From positions 930,001-994,000 of the forward strand of contig NZ_JAHWXN010000001.1 of NCBI RefSeq assembly GCF_023091245.1: 64,000 bases of DNA, given 5' to 3'. The position numbers were made by a program, and so were the translations under genes. The stretch comes from Microbacterium croceum (lineage in GTDB: Bacteria; Actinomycetota; Actinomycetes; Actinomycetales; Microbacteriaceae). Positions 32,864 through 40,652 of the stretch are shown here, one piece after another. Each line of letters starts with the position of its first letter. Position 1 is the stretch's first letter. The notes beneath the pieces were generated by a model. The model searched no databases. It was not told the origin of the DNA and was given only the letters and a program-made list of their open reading frames with translations.

Positions 32864-34078
32864 TCAGCCGAGGAACTCGCGCGCCGCCGCCGACAGGGCG
32901 GTCACGCCGACCTCGATCGTCGGGTGGATCTCCGGCGCGAAGTACGGGGAGTGGTTCGTCGGGATGTCCTTGTCGAGCGTGCCCGCCGCCATCGCTGCGG
33001 CGAAGGTCGCCGGGTCGACGCCGCCCCAGAACCAGAACACCAGCGGGGCGCCGGTGTCGCGCGCGAACCACGACACGTCCTCGCTGCCCGTGAACATGCC
33101 GGGGTCGATCACGGACGCCTCACCCAGCACGCGCTGCAGCGCCGTCGTCACGCGGGCCGTGGCCTCGTCGTCGTTGATCGTCGGAGGCAGGGTGTGGTCG
33201 GTGCGGATCTCGGGTTCCTTCTCGGCGCCGGATGCCGCGGCCTCCGCCCGCACGATGCGCTCGACGCTCGCGAGCACCTTGTCGCGCATCTCGTCGTTGG
33301 GGTAGCGCAGGCTGAGCTCGAGCTTGGCCTCGGCGGGGATGATGTTGTTCTTGAGTCCCGCGTGGATCGAGCCGACCGTCACGACGGCGACGTCGCGGGG
33401 GTCGACCTCGCGCGAGGCGATGGTCTGCAGGCGCATGACGGTCGCCGCGGCCATGACGATCGGATCGATCGTGGAGTGCGGCCGCGAGCCGTGCCCGCCG
33501 CGGCCGTGGAGCGTGACGGTCAGTCCGTCGGAGGCTGCCATCTGCGTTCCCGGTCGCACGCCGATCGTGCCGGCCGGGAGCGGGGTGACGTGCTGGCCGA
33601 GCACGATGTCGGGCTTCGGGACCAGGTCGAGCAGGCCGCCGTCGAGCATCGCCCGCGCCCCGGCCCCGTACTCCTCGGCCGGCTGGATGAGCACGACCAG
33701 GGTGCCCGTCCAGTCGGCGCGCTCGGCGACCAGCTTCTCGACCGCGCCGATCATCGCGGTCACGTGCATGTCGTGTCCGCACGCGTGCATGACGGGGACG
33801 GTGTTGCCCGCCGGGTCGATGCCGGTCGCGGTGCTGGCGTAGGGGCGACCGCTCTGCTCGCCGACGGGGAGCGCATCCATGTCGGCGCGCACCCAGACGA
33901 CCGGTCCGTCGCCGTTGACGAGCACGCCCACGACGCCGGTGACGCCGATGCCTTCGTGCACCTCCAGGCCCAGATCCCGCAGATGCGCGGCGGCGATGCC
34001 GGCGGTGCGGGTCTCCTGGAAGGAGAGCTCGGGGTGCTGATGCAGGTCGATGTAGAGCGCTTCGAGATCGATCGTCAT
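32864..34078 (-). CDS. M20-family amidohydrolase
   Basis: This 404-residue metal-dependent hydrolase is of the HipO/AmhX aminoacylase type. It begins DLHQHPELSFQETRTAG, has the metal-binding VRADMDALPV, MHACGHDMHV and QPAEEYGAGA, and LGQHVTPLPAGTIG, with a central dimerisation lid (GRGGHGSRPHSTIDP). It probably cleaves N-acyl amino acids or similar amides in the cytoplasm. ATG 34078 follows TAGGCT (34090-34085) by 6 nt (leaderless). Monocistronic. Confidence 0.9.
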   Translation of the reverse strand: MTIDLEALYIDLHQHPELSFQETRTAGIAAAHLRDLGLEVHEGIGVTGVVGVLVNGDGPVVWVRADMDALPVGEQSGRPYASTATGIDPAGNTVPVMHACGHDMHVTAMIGAVEKLVAERADWTGTLVVLIQPAEEYGAGARAMLDGGLLDLVPKPDIVLGQHVTPLPAGTIGVRPGTQMAASDGLTVTLHGRGGHGSRPHSTIDPIVMAAATVMRLQTIASREVDPRDVAVVTVGSIHAGLKNNIIPAEAKLELSLRYPNDEMRDKVLASVERIVRAEAAASGAEKEPEIRTDHTLPPTINDDEATARVTTALQRVLGEASVIDPGMFTGSEDVSWFARDTGAPLVFWFWGGVDPATFAAAMAAGTLDKDIPTNHSPYFAPEIHPTIEVGVTALSAAAREFLG

Positions 34079-34122
34079 GGCCCGAGCCTAGCCGGGTGGT
34101 CTCCAGAGCCTTCCTGCGCCAT

Positions 34123-34200
34123 CGAGACCCACCACCCGCATCCAGGCCCATCGTCGCCGACGTCGGGAGCGGTGGGTCTCGGTGGGGGTGGTGGGTCTCG
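34123..34200. repeat. 78-bp quadruple-motif inverted element, copy 1
   Basis: CGAGACCCACC at 34123, a weaker copy CCAGGCCCATC at 34142, an 18-bp gap, then GGTGGGTCTCG at 34171 and 34190. Same-strand motifs are 19 bp apart. Copy 2 at 42917-42994 has identical spacing. It lies between the M20 gene and the TetR gene. Confidence 0.78.
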
Positions 34201-34232
34201 GTGGGGTGGTGGAGCGGGCGGATGCCGCGAGC

Positions 34233-34880
34233 TCAGGACGGGCGCGCGTAGGTCGTGAGCGCGGGTCCGGGGTGCAGCACCGCGTTCACGATCGCCCTGA
34301 TCGCGAACTCGCTGGTCTCGCCGAGTTCGATCAGCTCGGGGTGCAGCAGCCACTGCAGCTGCAGTCCGTCCATGACCGCGAGGATGCTGGCGGACGCGGC
34401 GGCGACCGTGTCGGGCTCGGTCACCCCCTCCTGTGTGCAGAGCTCGTGGAACGCGGCGGCGACCTCGCGGCGGAGCGTGGTGTACCGGTCCTCGAAGTAT
34501 TCGCGCCCGGGGTGGTCGTCGGTCACGGATTCGGAGGACAGCACGGTGTACGCCTGCACGATGCCGGGGCGGAGCTCGTTGGCGAACGCGGTACGCACGA
34601 GGTGGAGGAACAGCTCGGGGCCGTCGGGGATGTGCTTGTCGGCCAGGTTCGCGACATCGGCCTGGTCGCGGTAGGCGAGCACTTCGAGCAGCAGCTTCTG
34701 CTTGGAGCCGAAGTGGTGCAGCACTCCGGCGTGCGTGATGCCGACCTGCTCGGCGACGTCGGCGAGGGTGCCGTTGGTCGAGCCCTTGTTGCCGAAGATC
34801 TCCACCGCGGCCTTCAGGATCTGCTCGCGTTTCGCTCGGGTCGCCGGGCGCACGCGGGACGTCTCGTCGGTGTCCTTCAT
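34233..34880 (-). CDS. TetR-family regulator of the oligosaccharide/peptide ABC operon
   Basis: This 215-residue regulator has a TetR HTH at about 15-60 (AKREQILKAAVEIFGNKGSTNGTLADVAEQVGITHAGVLHHFGSKQKLL). The C-terminal ligand domain is typical. ATG 34880 is chosen, with a G-rich ribosome site upstream; the frame stays open to 34910. It diverges from the ABC operon across two TTAC..GTAA dyads, one of which covers its own promoter (-10-like TAGGAT at 34921-34916). Confidence 0.85.
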   Translation of the reverse strand: MKDTDETSRVRPATRAKREQILKAAVEIFGNKGSTNGTLADVAEQVGITHAGVLHHFGSKQKLLLEVLAYRDQADVANLADKHIPDGPELFLHLVRTAFANELRPGIVQAYTVLSSESVTDDHPGREYFEDRYTTLRREVAAAFHELCTQEGVTEPDTVAAASASILAVMDGLQLQWLLHPELIELGETSEFAIRAIVNAVLHPGPALTTYARPS

Positions 34881-34922
34881 CACGACCCCCTCTCGCTTGT
34901 GATCATGCACTTGCCATCCTAC

Positions 34923-34968
34923 TTACCAGTGGGTAACCTCACGGAAGCTTACTTTCTCGACAGTAAGC
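34923..34968. promoter_or_regulatory. Two TetR-type dyads between tetR and the ABC operon
   Basis: TTACC-AGTG-GGTAA at 34923-34936 and GCTTACT-N8-AGTAAGC at 34947-34968 share TTAC/GTAA half sites; centres are 28 bp apart. The first sits just upstream of the tetR -10 and would autoregulate. The second faces the ABC operon. Confidence 0.65.
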
Positions 34969-35036
34969 AAATCACGACAGCCGCGGATCCCCATCCGACG
35001 GTGACGCAGCACAATGACCGTGCCCAAGGAGAAGCA

Positions 35037-36701
35037 ATGAAGCTCAGAAAGTCTCTGATCGCCGTGACCGCGATCACCGCACTCGGCGTCTCGGCCCTCG
35101 CCGGATGCTCGTCGGGCGGTGGCGATGACGCCGCCGACGGCGATTCCCCCGCGCTGACCATCGCGAAGCCGGATGGCGCCATCACCGCCGAGTCGAACAA
35201 CCCGTACGTCGGCGATTCCTCCGCGTCGAAGTACGGCTACGGCAAGGTGATCTTCGAGACGCTCGGCCTGGTGAACCAGACCGGCGACCGCAGCGTCACC
35301 CCCTGGCTCGCCGAGAGCATCGAGTGGAACGACGACTACACCGCCGTCACGGTCGTTCCGCGCAAGGACGTCACCTGGAGCGACGGTGAGCCGTTCACCG
35401 CGGATGACATCGTCTACACCTACGAGCTCGTCTCGACGCCCGCGCTCGACACCGCCGGCCTCAAGTTCGAGGGCGCCGAGGTCGACGGTGACGCCGTGAC
35501 CCTGACCTTCGGCGAGTCGAAGTACGTCAACCAGGCCCGCGTGCTGCACGTGCCGATCGTGCCGAAGCACATCTGGGAGAACCTCGACGAGCCGGCGACC
35601 GACCCCGTCAAGGGCGACGACCTGGTCGGCACCGGGCCCTACGCGCTCTCCAACTGGTCCACCGAGTCGGTCACGCTCGAAGCGCGCGACGACTACTGGG
35701 GCGGCGACCTCGCCGTGCCCGAGCTGCACTACGTCTCCTACGGCGACAACACCGCTCTCACGACCGCGCTCGCACAGGGCGAGGCGGACTGGGCGCAGGC
35801 GTTCATCCCGCAGGTGCAGGAGCAGTTCATCGACGCCGACCCCGAGCACAACGTGTTCTGGGCTGCCCCGACCACCGGCTCCGCGACGCTGTTCATGAAC
35901 CTGCAGCAGAAGCCGTTCGACGACCCGGCGTTCCGTCAGGCGCTCGCCTGGGTGATCGACCGCGACGCCTACGTCGACATCGCGCGTGAGGGCGCGAGCG
36001 AGGCCGTCTGGTCGGTGACCGGTCTCTCCTCGATCCTCGATGACGAGATCCAGCCCGAGTTCCAGGGCAAGGAGTACAAGGTCGATGCCGAGAAGGCGCG
36101 CGACCTGCTGACCGACGCCGGTTACACCTGGAAGGACGACGCGCTTGTCGACCCCGACGGCACCCCCGTCTCGTTCACGCTCTCGGTGCCCTCGGGCTGG
36201 AGCGACTGGAACACCGCGCAGGAGCTGATCGCCGAAGACGTGAACGAGGCCATCGGCGCCGAGGTCAAGATCGACATGCCCGACTGGGGCGGCTGGCAGG
36301 GCCCCCGCGACGACGGCACGTTCTCGGCCATCATCCACTGGCTGGAGGACAGCGGCACGGCCTACGGTCTGTACACGTCGACCATGGACCCGCGCTGGAT
36401 CTCCCCGGAGGGCATCGCCGGCTTCAACTTCGGCCGTTTCGAGGACCCGGCCGCGACCGAGGCGCTGAACACCTACGCGAACGCCTCGTCCGATGAGGAG
36501 CGCACCACCGCGCTCGACACGCTGCAGACGATCTTCTCCGAGCAGGTGCCCGCCATTCCCCTGGGCGCTCACCCGCTGCTGGGCGAGTTCAACACGCGCA
36601 ACTACGTCGGATGGCCCTCGGATGACGACCCGTACGCCTCGGCTGACCCGACGCAGCAGAACATCGTGCAGATCCTCACCAAGCTGAAGCCCGCCGAGTA
36701 A
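35037..36701 (+). CDS. Family 5 (peptide-type) ABC binding lipoprotein
   Basis: This 554-residue lipoprotein (lipobox SALAGC) is a DppA/OppA-fold binding protein: KYGYGKVIFETLG, TWSDGEPFTADDIVYTYE, GTGPYALSNW and RQALAWVIDRDAY. ATG 35037 has AAGGAG upstream. It leads an operon with two ATPases, two permeases and a GH3 beta-glucosidase. This suggests that the ligand is an oligosaccharide or glucoside rather than a peptide, as known for family-5 binding proteins of some thermophiles and actinobacteria (inference). Confidence 0.85.
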   Translation: MKLRKSLIAVTAITALGVSALAGCSSGGGDDAADGDSPALTIAKPDGAITAESNNPYVGDSSASKYGYGKVIFETLGLVNQTGDRSVTPWLAESIEWNDDYTAVTVVPRKDVTWSDGEPFTADDIVYTYELVSTPALDTAGLKFEGAEVDGDAVTLTFGESKYVNQARVLHVPIVPKHIWENLDEPATDPVKGDDLVGTGPYALSNWSTESVTLEARDDYWGGDLAVPELHYVSYGDNTALTTALAQGEADWAQAFIPQVQEQFIDADPEHNVFWAAPTTGSATLFMNLQQKPFDDPAFRQALAWVIDRDAYVDIAREGASEAVWSVTGLSSILDDEIQPEFQGKEYKVDAEKARDLLTDAGYTWKDDALVDPDGTPVSFTLSVPSGWSDWNTAQELIAEDVNEAIGAEVKIDMPDWGGWQGPRDDGTFSAIIHWLEDSGTAYGLYTSTMDPRWISPEGIAGFNFGRFEDPAATEALNTYANASSDEERTTALDTLQTIFSEQVPAIPLGAHPLLGEFNTRNYVGWPSDDDPYASADPTQQNIVQILTKLKPAE

Positions 36702-36712
36702 CCCTTCGTCTG

Positions 36713-36800
36713 TGCGCCCTTCGTCTCGTCGCTTCGCTCCTCGCTCAGGGAGCGGGGGCACCTCCGCTCCCTGAGCGAGAGCAGCGAGACGAAGGGCGCA
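36713..36800. repeat. Long inverted repeat inside the ABC operon
   Basis: TGCGCCCTTCGTCTCGTCGC (36713-36732) is matched by its near-exact complement at 36781-36800, with CGCTCAGGGAGCGG and CCGCTCCCTGAGCG forming the inner stem. It is the only gap of any size in this operon (SBP to first ATPase) and may process or attenuate the transcript so that the binding protein is made in excess. A diverged relative lies at about 62065-62152 before purC. Confidence 0.7.
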
Positions 36801-36828
36801 CGGCACCCGGCCACACAAAGGACGCCCC

Positions 36829-37653
36829 ATGCCAGACCCCCTGCTCAGCGTGCGCGACTTCTCGGTCGTGTACGACGTCGATCCGCCCGTCGAGGCGGTG
36901 AAGAACGTGTCCATCGAACTGCAGCGCGGCGAGATCCTCGGTCTCGCCGGCGAGAGCGGATGCGGCAAGACCACGCTCGCCTATGGCGTGCAGCGTCTGC
37001 TGCGCGCGCCGGCCGTCATCACCAGCGGCAGCGTGACCTTCCACGATGCATCCGGTGTCGACATCGACATCAACGCGCTCGACGTCGACGCGATGCAGCG
37101 CTTCCGCTGGGACAAGGTCTCGATGGTGTTCCAGGGGGCGATGAACGCCCTGAACCCCGTCGCGACGATCGGCTCGCAGCTCGAGGACGTGTTCGAGATC
37201 CACCGCCCCGACATGACCCGCCGCCAGCGCCGCGCCGAGGCGGAGGAGCTGCTCGAGATCGTCAAGGTCGGCAGGCAGCGCATCCGCTCGTTCCCGCACG
37301 AGCTCTCCGGCGGCATGCGGCAGCGCGTGATGATCGCGATGGCACTGGCGCTGCGCCCGCAGCTGATGGTGATGGACGAGCCGACCACCGCGCTGGATGT
37401 GCTGGTGCAGCGCGAGATCCTCACGCAGATCTCGCAGCTGCGGCACGAGTTCGGCTTCTCGGTCATCTTCATCACCCATGACCTTCCGCTGCTGCTGGAG
37501 ATCAGCGACCGGATCGCGATCATGCGCGAGGGCGAGATCATCGAGCTCGCCGCGGCAGAGCAGATCTGGACGCAGCCGCAGCAGGAGTACACCCGGACGC
37601 TGCTGTCGTCGTTCCCCCGGTTGACCGGGGCGAGAGGAGTGCTGACGCGATGA
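36829..37653 (+). CDS. ABC transporter ATPase, OppD/DppD type
   Basis: This 274-residue ATPase has Walker A GESGCGKTT, Q-loop MVFQGAMNALNPVATI, signature ELSGGMRQRVMIAMAL, Walker B LMVMDEPTTALD and switch His FITHD. The tail ends with the oligopeptide-type segment PQQEYTRTLLSSFP. Coupled to the next ATPase (ATGA, 37650-37653). Confidence 0.92.
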   Translation: MPDPLLSVRDFSVVYDVDPPVEAVKNVSIELQRGEILGLAGESGCGKTTLAYGVQRLLRAPAVITSGSVTFHDASGVDIDINALDVDAMQRFRWDKVSMVFQGAMNALNPVATIGSQLEDVFEIHRPDMTRRQRRAEAEELLEIVKVGRQRIRSFPHELSGGMRQRVMIAMALALRPQLMVMDEPTTALDVLVQREILTQISQLRHEFGFSVIFITHDLPLLLEISDRIAIMREGEIIELAAAEQIWTQPQQEYTRTLLSSFPRLTGARGVLTR

Positions 37654-38465
37654 CCACGCTCGAGTTCAGGAACGTCACCAAGTCGTACACCGTGCGCGGA
37701 GCAGGGCAGTTGAAGGCGCTCGACGACGTCAGCTTCACCCTCGTCTCGGGTCAGACCATCGGCCTGGTCGGGCAGTCCGGCAGCGGAAAGTCCACGATCG
37801 CCAAGATCCTCACGCAGCTCGAGAGCCCGACCAGCGGAGAAGTGCTGCTCGACGGCGCCCCCATCCCGCGCCGAGGCAAGGGGCTGCGAAAGTACCGGCA
37901 GCAGCTGCGGATGGTGTTCCAGGATCCGTTCGCCTCGCTCAACCCGTACCACTCGATCCGCTACCACCTGGAGCGGCCCATCCGGCTCGACGCCGTCGTG
38001 CCCAAGAACGACACCGAGGACGAGGTGCGCCGTCTGCTCGACCGGGTGCGCCTGGATGCGGACGCGGTGATCGACCGCCGCCCGCACGAGCTCTCGGGCG
38101 GTCAGCGTCAGCGCGTCGCGATCGCTCGCGCGTTGGCCTCTCGGCCCTCGCTGCTGGTCGCCGACGAACCCGTCTCGATGCTCGACGTCTCGATCCGCCT
38201 CGGCGTGCTGAACCTGCTCGCCGATCTGCAGCGTGAGGAGGGCCTCGGCGTGCTCTACATCACCCACGACCTCGCCACCGCCCGCCACTTCAGCGACGAG
38301 ATCATGGTGCTCAACCAGGGGCGCGTGGTCGAGCGAGGGGCGGCGGATGACGTCATCCTCCACCCGCAGGATCCCTACACGCGCGAACTGCGCGCCGCAT
38401 CGCCCGATCCGGACAAGCACTTCGCGACGGCATCGGGTGGGGCCACGAACGGAGGGTCACTGTGA
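37650..38465 (+). CDS. ABC transporter ATPase, OppF/DppF type
   Basis: This 271-residue ATPase has Walker A GQSGSGKST, Q-loop MVFQDPFASLNPYHSI, signature ELSGGQRQRVAIARAL, Walker B LLVADEPVSMLD and switch YITHDLATAR. It ends HPQDPYTRELRAASPDPDK. Overlaps the permease by GTGA (38462-38465). Confidence 0.92.
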   Translation: MTTLEFRNVTKSYTVRGAGQLKALDDVSFTLVSGQTIGLVGQSGSGKSTIAKILTQLESPTSGEVLLDGAPIPRRGKGLRKYRQQLRMVFQDPFASLNPYHSIRYHLERPIRLDAVVPKNDTEDEVRRLLDRVRLDADAVIDRRPHELSGGQRQRVAIARALASRPSLLVADEPVSMLDVSIRLGVLNLLADLQREEGLGVLYITHDLATARHFSDEIMVLNQGRVVERGAADDVILHPQDPYTRELRAASPDPDKHFATASGGATNGGSL

Positions 38466-39550
38466 GCACCGCATTCCCGCAGCTCGACGACAACGACCTC
38501 ATCCCGCGCGATGCGCGCGAGCTCGGCACCACGGCGACCGTCGCCGAGCAGGGGCGTCGACGTGTGCCCTGGCGCTTCTTCGCCGGACGCGCCGCGTTCT
38601 ACCTGTTCACCCTGTGGGCCGCCATCACGATCAACTTCTTCCTGCCGCGCTTCATGAAGGGCGACGCGGTCAGCTCGTACCTGGCGCGCAACCGCAACGT
38701 CAGCCCCGAGGCGGCGGAGTCGCTGCGCATCCTGCTCGGCATCGACTCCGACAAGTCGATCTGGCAGCAGTACATCGAGTACTGGGGGATGCTGCTGCGC
38801 GGCGACCTGGGCATCTCGACCCTGCACGGTCTGCGGCCGGTGGCCGAGGTGCTCTCGGCTGCGCTGCCGTGGACGCTCGGCCTGGTCGGAATCGCGACGA
38901 TCATCTCGTTCGCGATCGGCACGGTCGGCGGCGCGATCGTGGGATGGCGTCGGGGGAGCAAGCTCGACGCGCTGATCCCGATCACGACGTTCTTCAACAC
39001 GATCCCGTACTTCTGGCTCGGGCTGATCGCGATCGCGATCTTCTCCTCCGCACTGAAGTGGTTCCCCTCGTCGCACGCCTACGACAAGGGGCAGTCGCCC
39101 GAGTGGAGCCTCGACTTCATCGGCCAGGTGATCATGCACGGCACCCTGCCTGCGCTCACGATCATCATCGCGTCGCTCGGCGGATGGATGCTCGGGATGC
39201 GCAACATGATGCTGACCGTGCTCGACGAGGACTACATCACGGTGTCGCAGGCCAAGGGCATGCCGAACAAGCGGGTGCTCTGGTCCTACGCCGCCCGCAA
39301 CGCGGTGCTGCCGCAGATCCAGAGCTTCGCGCTCTCGATCGGCTTCATCGTCGGCGGCACGATCGTGATGGAGATGGTCTTCAGCTACCCCGGCGTCGGC
39401 AAGCTCCTGCTCGACGCCACCAATGCCAAGGATTACGCGCTCATGCAGGGTGTGTTCCTGGTGATCACGCTCTCGGTGCTCGTGGCCAACATCCTCGCGG
39501 ATGTCGTCTACGCCTACCTCGACCCGCGCACGCGCCAGACGGAGGCTTGA
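38462..39550 (+). CDS. ABC transporter permease 1 (DppB type)
   Basis: This 362-residue permease has six membrane helices and a long N-terminal cytoplasmic leader (about 40 residues). Its first helix is FYLFTLWAAITINFFLPRF, and the EAA-like loop EDYITVSQAKGMPNKRVLWSYAARNAVLPQI is followed by EMVFSYPGVGKLLLDA. Typical DppB/OppB layout. Confidence 0.9.
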   Translation: MSTAFPQLDDNDLIPRDARELGTTATVAEQGRRRVPWRFFAGRAAFYLFTLWAAITINFFLPRFMKGDAVSSYLARNRNVSPEAAESLRILLGIDSDKSIWQQYIEYWGMLLRGDLGISTLHGLRPVAEVLSAALPWTLGLVGIATIISFAIGTVGGAIVGWRRGSKLDALIPITTFFNTIPYFWLGLIAIAIFSSALKWFPSSHAYDKGQSPEWSLDFIGQVIMHGTLPALTIIIASLGGWMLGMRNMMLTVLDEDYITVSQAKGMPNKRVLWSYAARNAVLPQIQSFALSIGFIVGGTIVMEMVFSYPGVGKLLLDATNAKDYALMQGVFLVITLSVLVANILADVVYAYLDPRTRQTEA

Positions 39551-39551
39551 G

Positions 39552-40652
39552 ATGACCGTTCCCACATCCACCGGTAACGCCGCCCCTGACGGCACCCCCG
39601 TCGTCACCGGGATGCCGGAGACCGCCACACTGCGCTCGCCGGTGACCGCCGTTCCGCCGCGCAAGACCTTCTGGTCGCAGCTGGCTCAGGCATTCGCGAT
39701 GTTCCGCAACCCGAAGTCGGTCGCGGGGCTCATCATCCTCGGGGTGTTCGTGCTCGTCGCGATCCTCGCCCCCTGGATCGCGCCGTACGCACCGACGCAG
39801 AAGGACCGCGACGCGCTGCGTCAGCCGCCCTCGTTCGAGCACTGGCTCGGCACCACGCATATGGGCGAGGACGTGCTGAGTCAGATCATCTACGGCACCC
39901 AGGGAGTGATCGTCGTCGGCTTCCTCTCGGCCCTGATCGCGACCGTCATCGCGATCACGGTCGGCGTCATCGCCGGGTACGTGCGCGGATGGAAGAGCGA
40001 GTCGCTCTCGGCGCTGACCAACGTGTTCCTGGTGATCCCCGGCATCCCGCTGATCATCATCATCGCCTCGCAGTTCGAGAACCCGCCGCTGATCGTGATC
40101 GCCGCCGTGCTGGGGCTGACCGGGTGGGCGTGGGGGGCGCGCGTGCTGCGCGCCCAGACGATGTCGCTGCGCAACCGCGATTTCATCCAGGCCGCGCGCG
40201 CCAACGGCGAGCCGCTGCGCCGCATCATCACGGTCGAGATGCTCCCCAACCTGATGGCTCTGATCGCGTCGAGCTTCGTCGGCACGGTCACGGCGGCTAT
40301 CCTCGGCCTCACGACGCTGGCCTTCATCGGGGTGATCCCGGTGAGCAATCTGAACTGGGGGACCATCCTGTTCTGGGCGCAGCAGAACGGTGCCTTCCCG
40401 CGGCTCTGGTGGTGGTACGTGCCTGCAGGCCTGTGCATCGCGATCATCGGCGTCGCACTCTCACTGATCAACTTCGGCATCGACGAATACGTCAACCCGC
40501 GCTTGCGCTCCGCCGGAGAGCGGGCCAGGGCCATGAAGAAGAAGGGGCTGAACGTGAACGACGCGGTCACCGCCGTGCGCACGGCTGCCCTGCCGGACGA
40601 GAACTCCCCGAAGACCACGACATCGACGACCACGACACAGAACTCGAAGTGA
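39552..40652 (+). CDS. ABC transporter permease 2 (DppC type)
   Basis: This 366-residue permease has an OppC N-domain (AMFRNPKSVAGLIILGVFVLVAILAPWIAPY) and a TM domain with GTTHMGEDVLSQIIYGTQ and the EAA loop RNRDFIQAARANGEPLRRIITVEMLPNL. The extended C-terminal tail is Thr-rich. Its stop overlaps the ATG of the glucosidase gene (TGATG). Confidence 0.9.
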   Translation: MTVPTSTGNAAPDGTPVVTGMPETATLRSPVTAVPPRKTFWSQLAQAFAMFRNPKSVAGLIILGVFVLVAILAPWIAPYAPTQKDRDALRQPPSFEHWLGTTHMGEDVLSQIIYGTQGVIVVGFLSALIATVIAITVGVIAGYVRGWKSESLSALTNVFLVIPGIPLIIIIASQFENPPLIVIAAVLGLTGWAWGARVLRAQTMSLRNRDFIQAARANGEPLRRIITVEMLPNLMALIASSFVGTVTAAILGLTTLAFIGVIPVSNLNWGTILFWAQQNGAFPRLWWWYVPAGLCIAIIGVALSLINFGIDEYVNPRLRSAGERARAMKKKGLNVNDAVTAVRTAALPDENSPKTTTSTTTTQNSK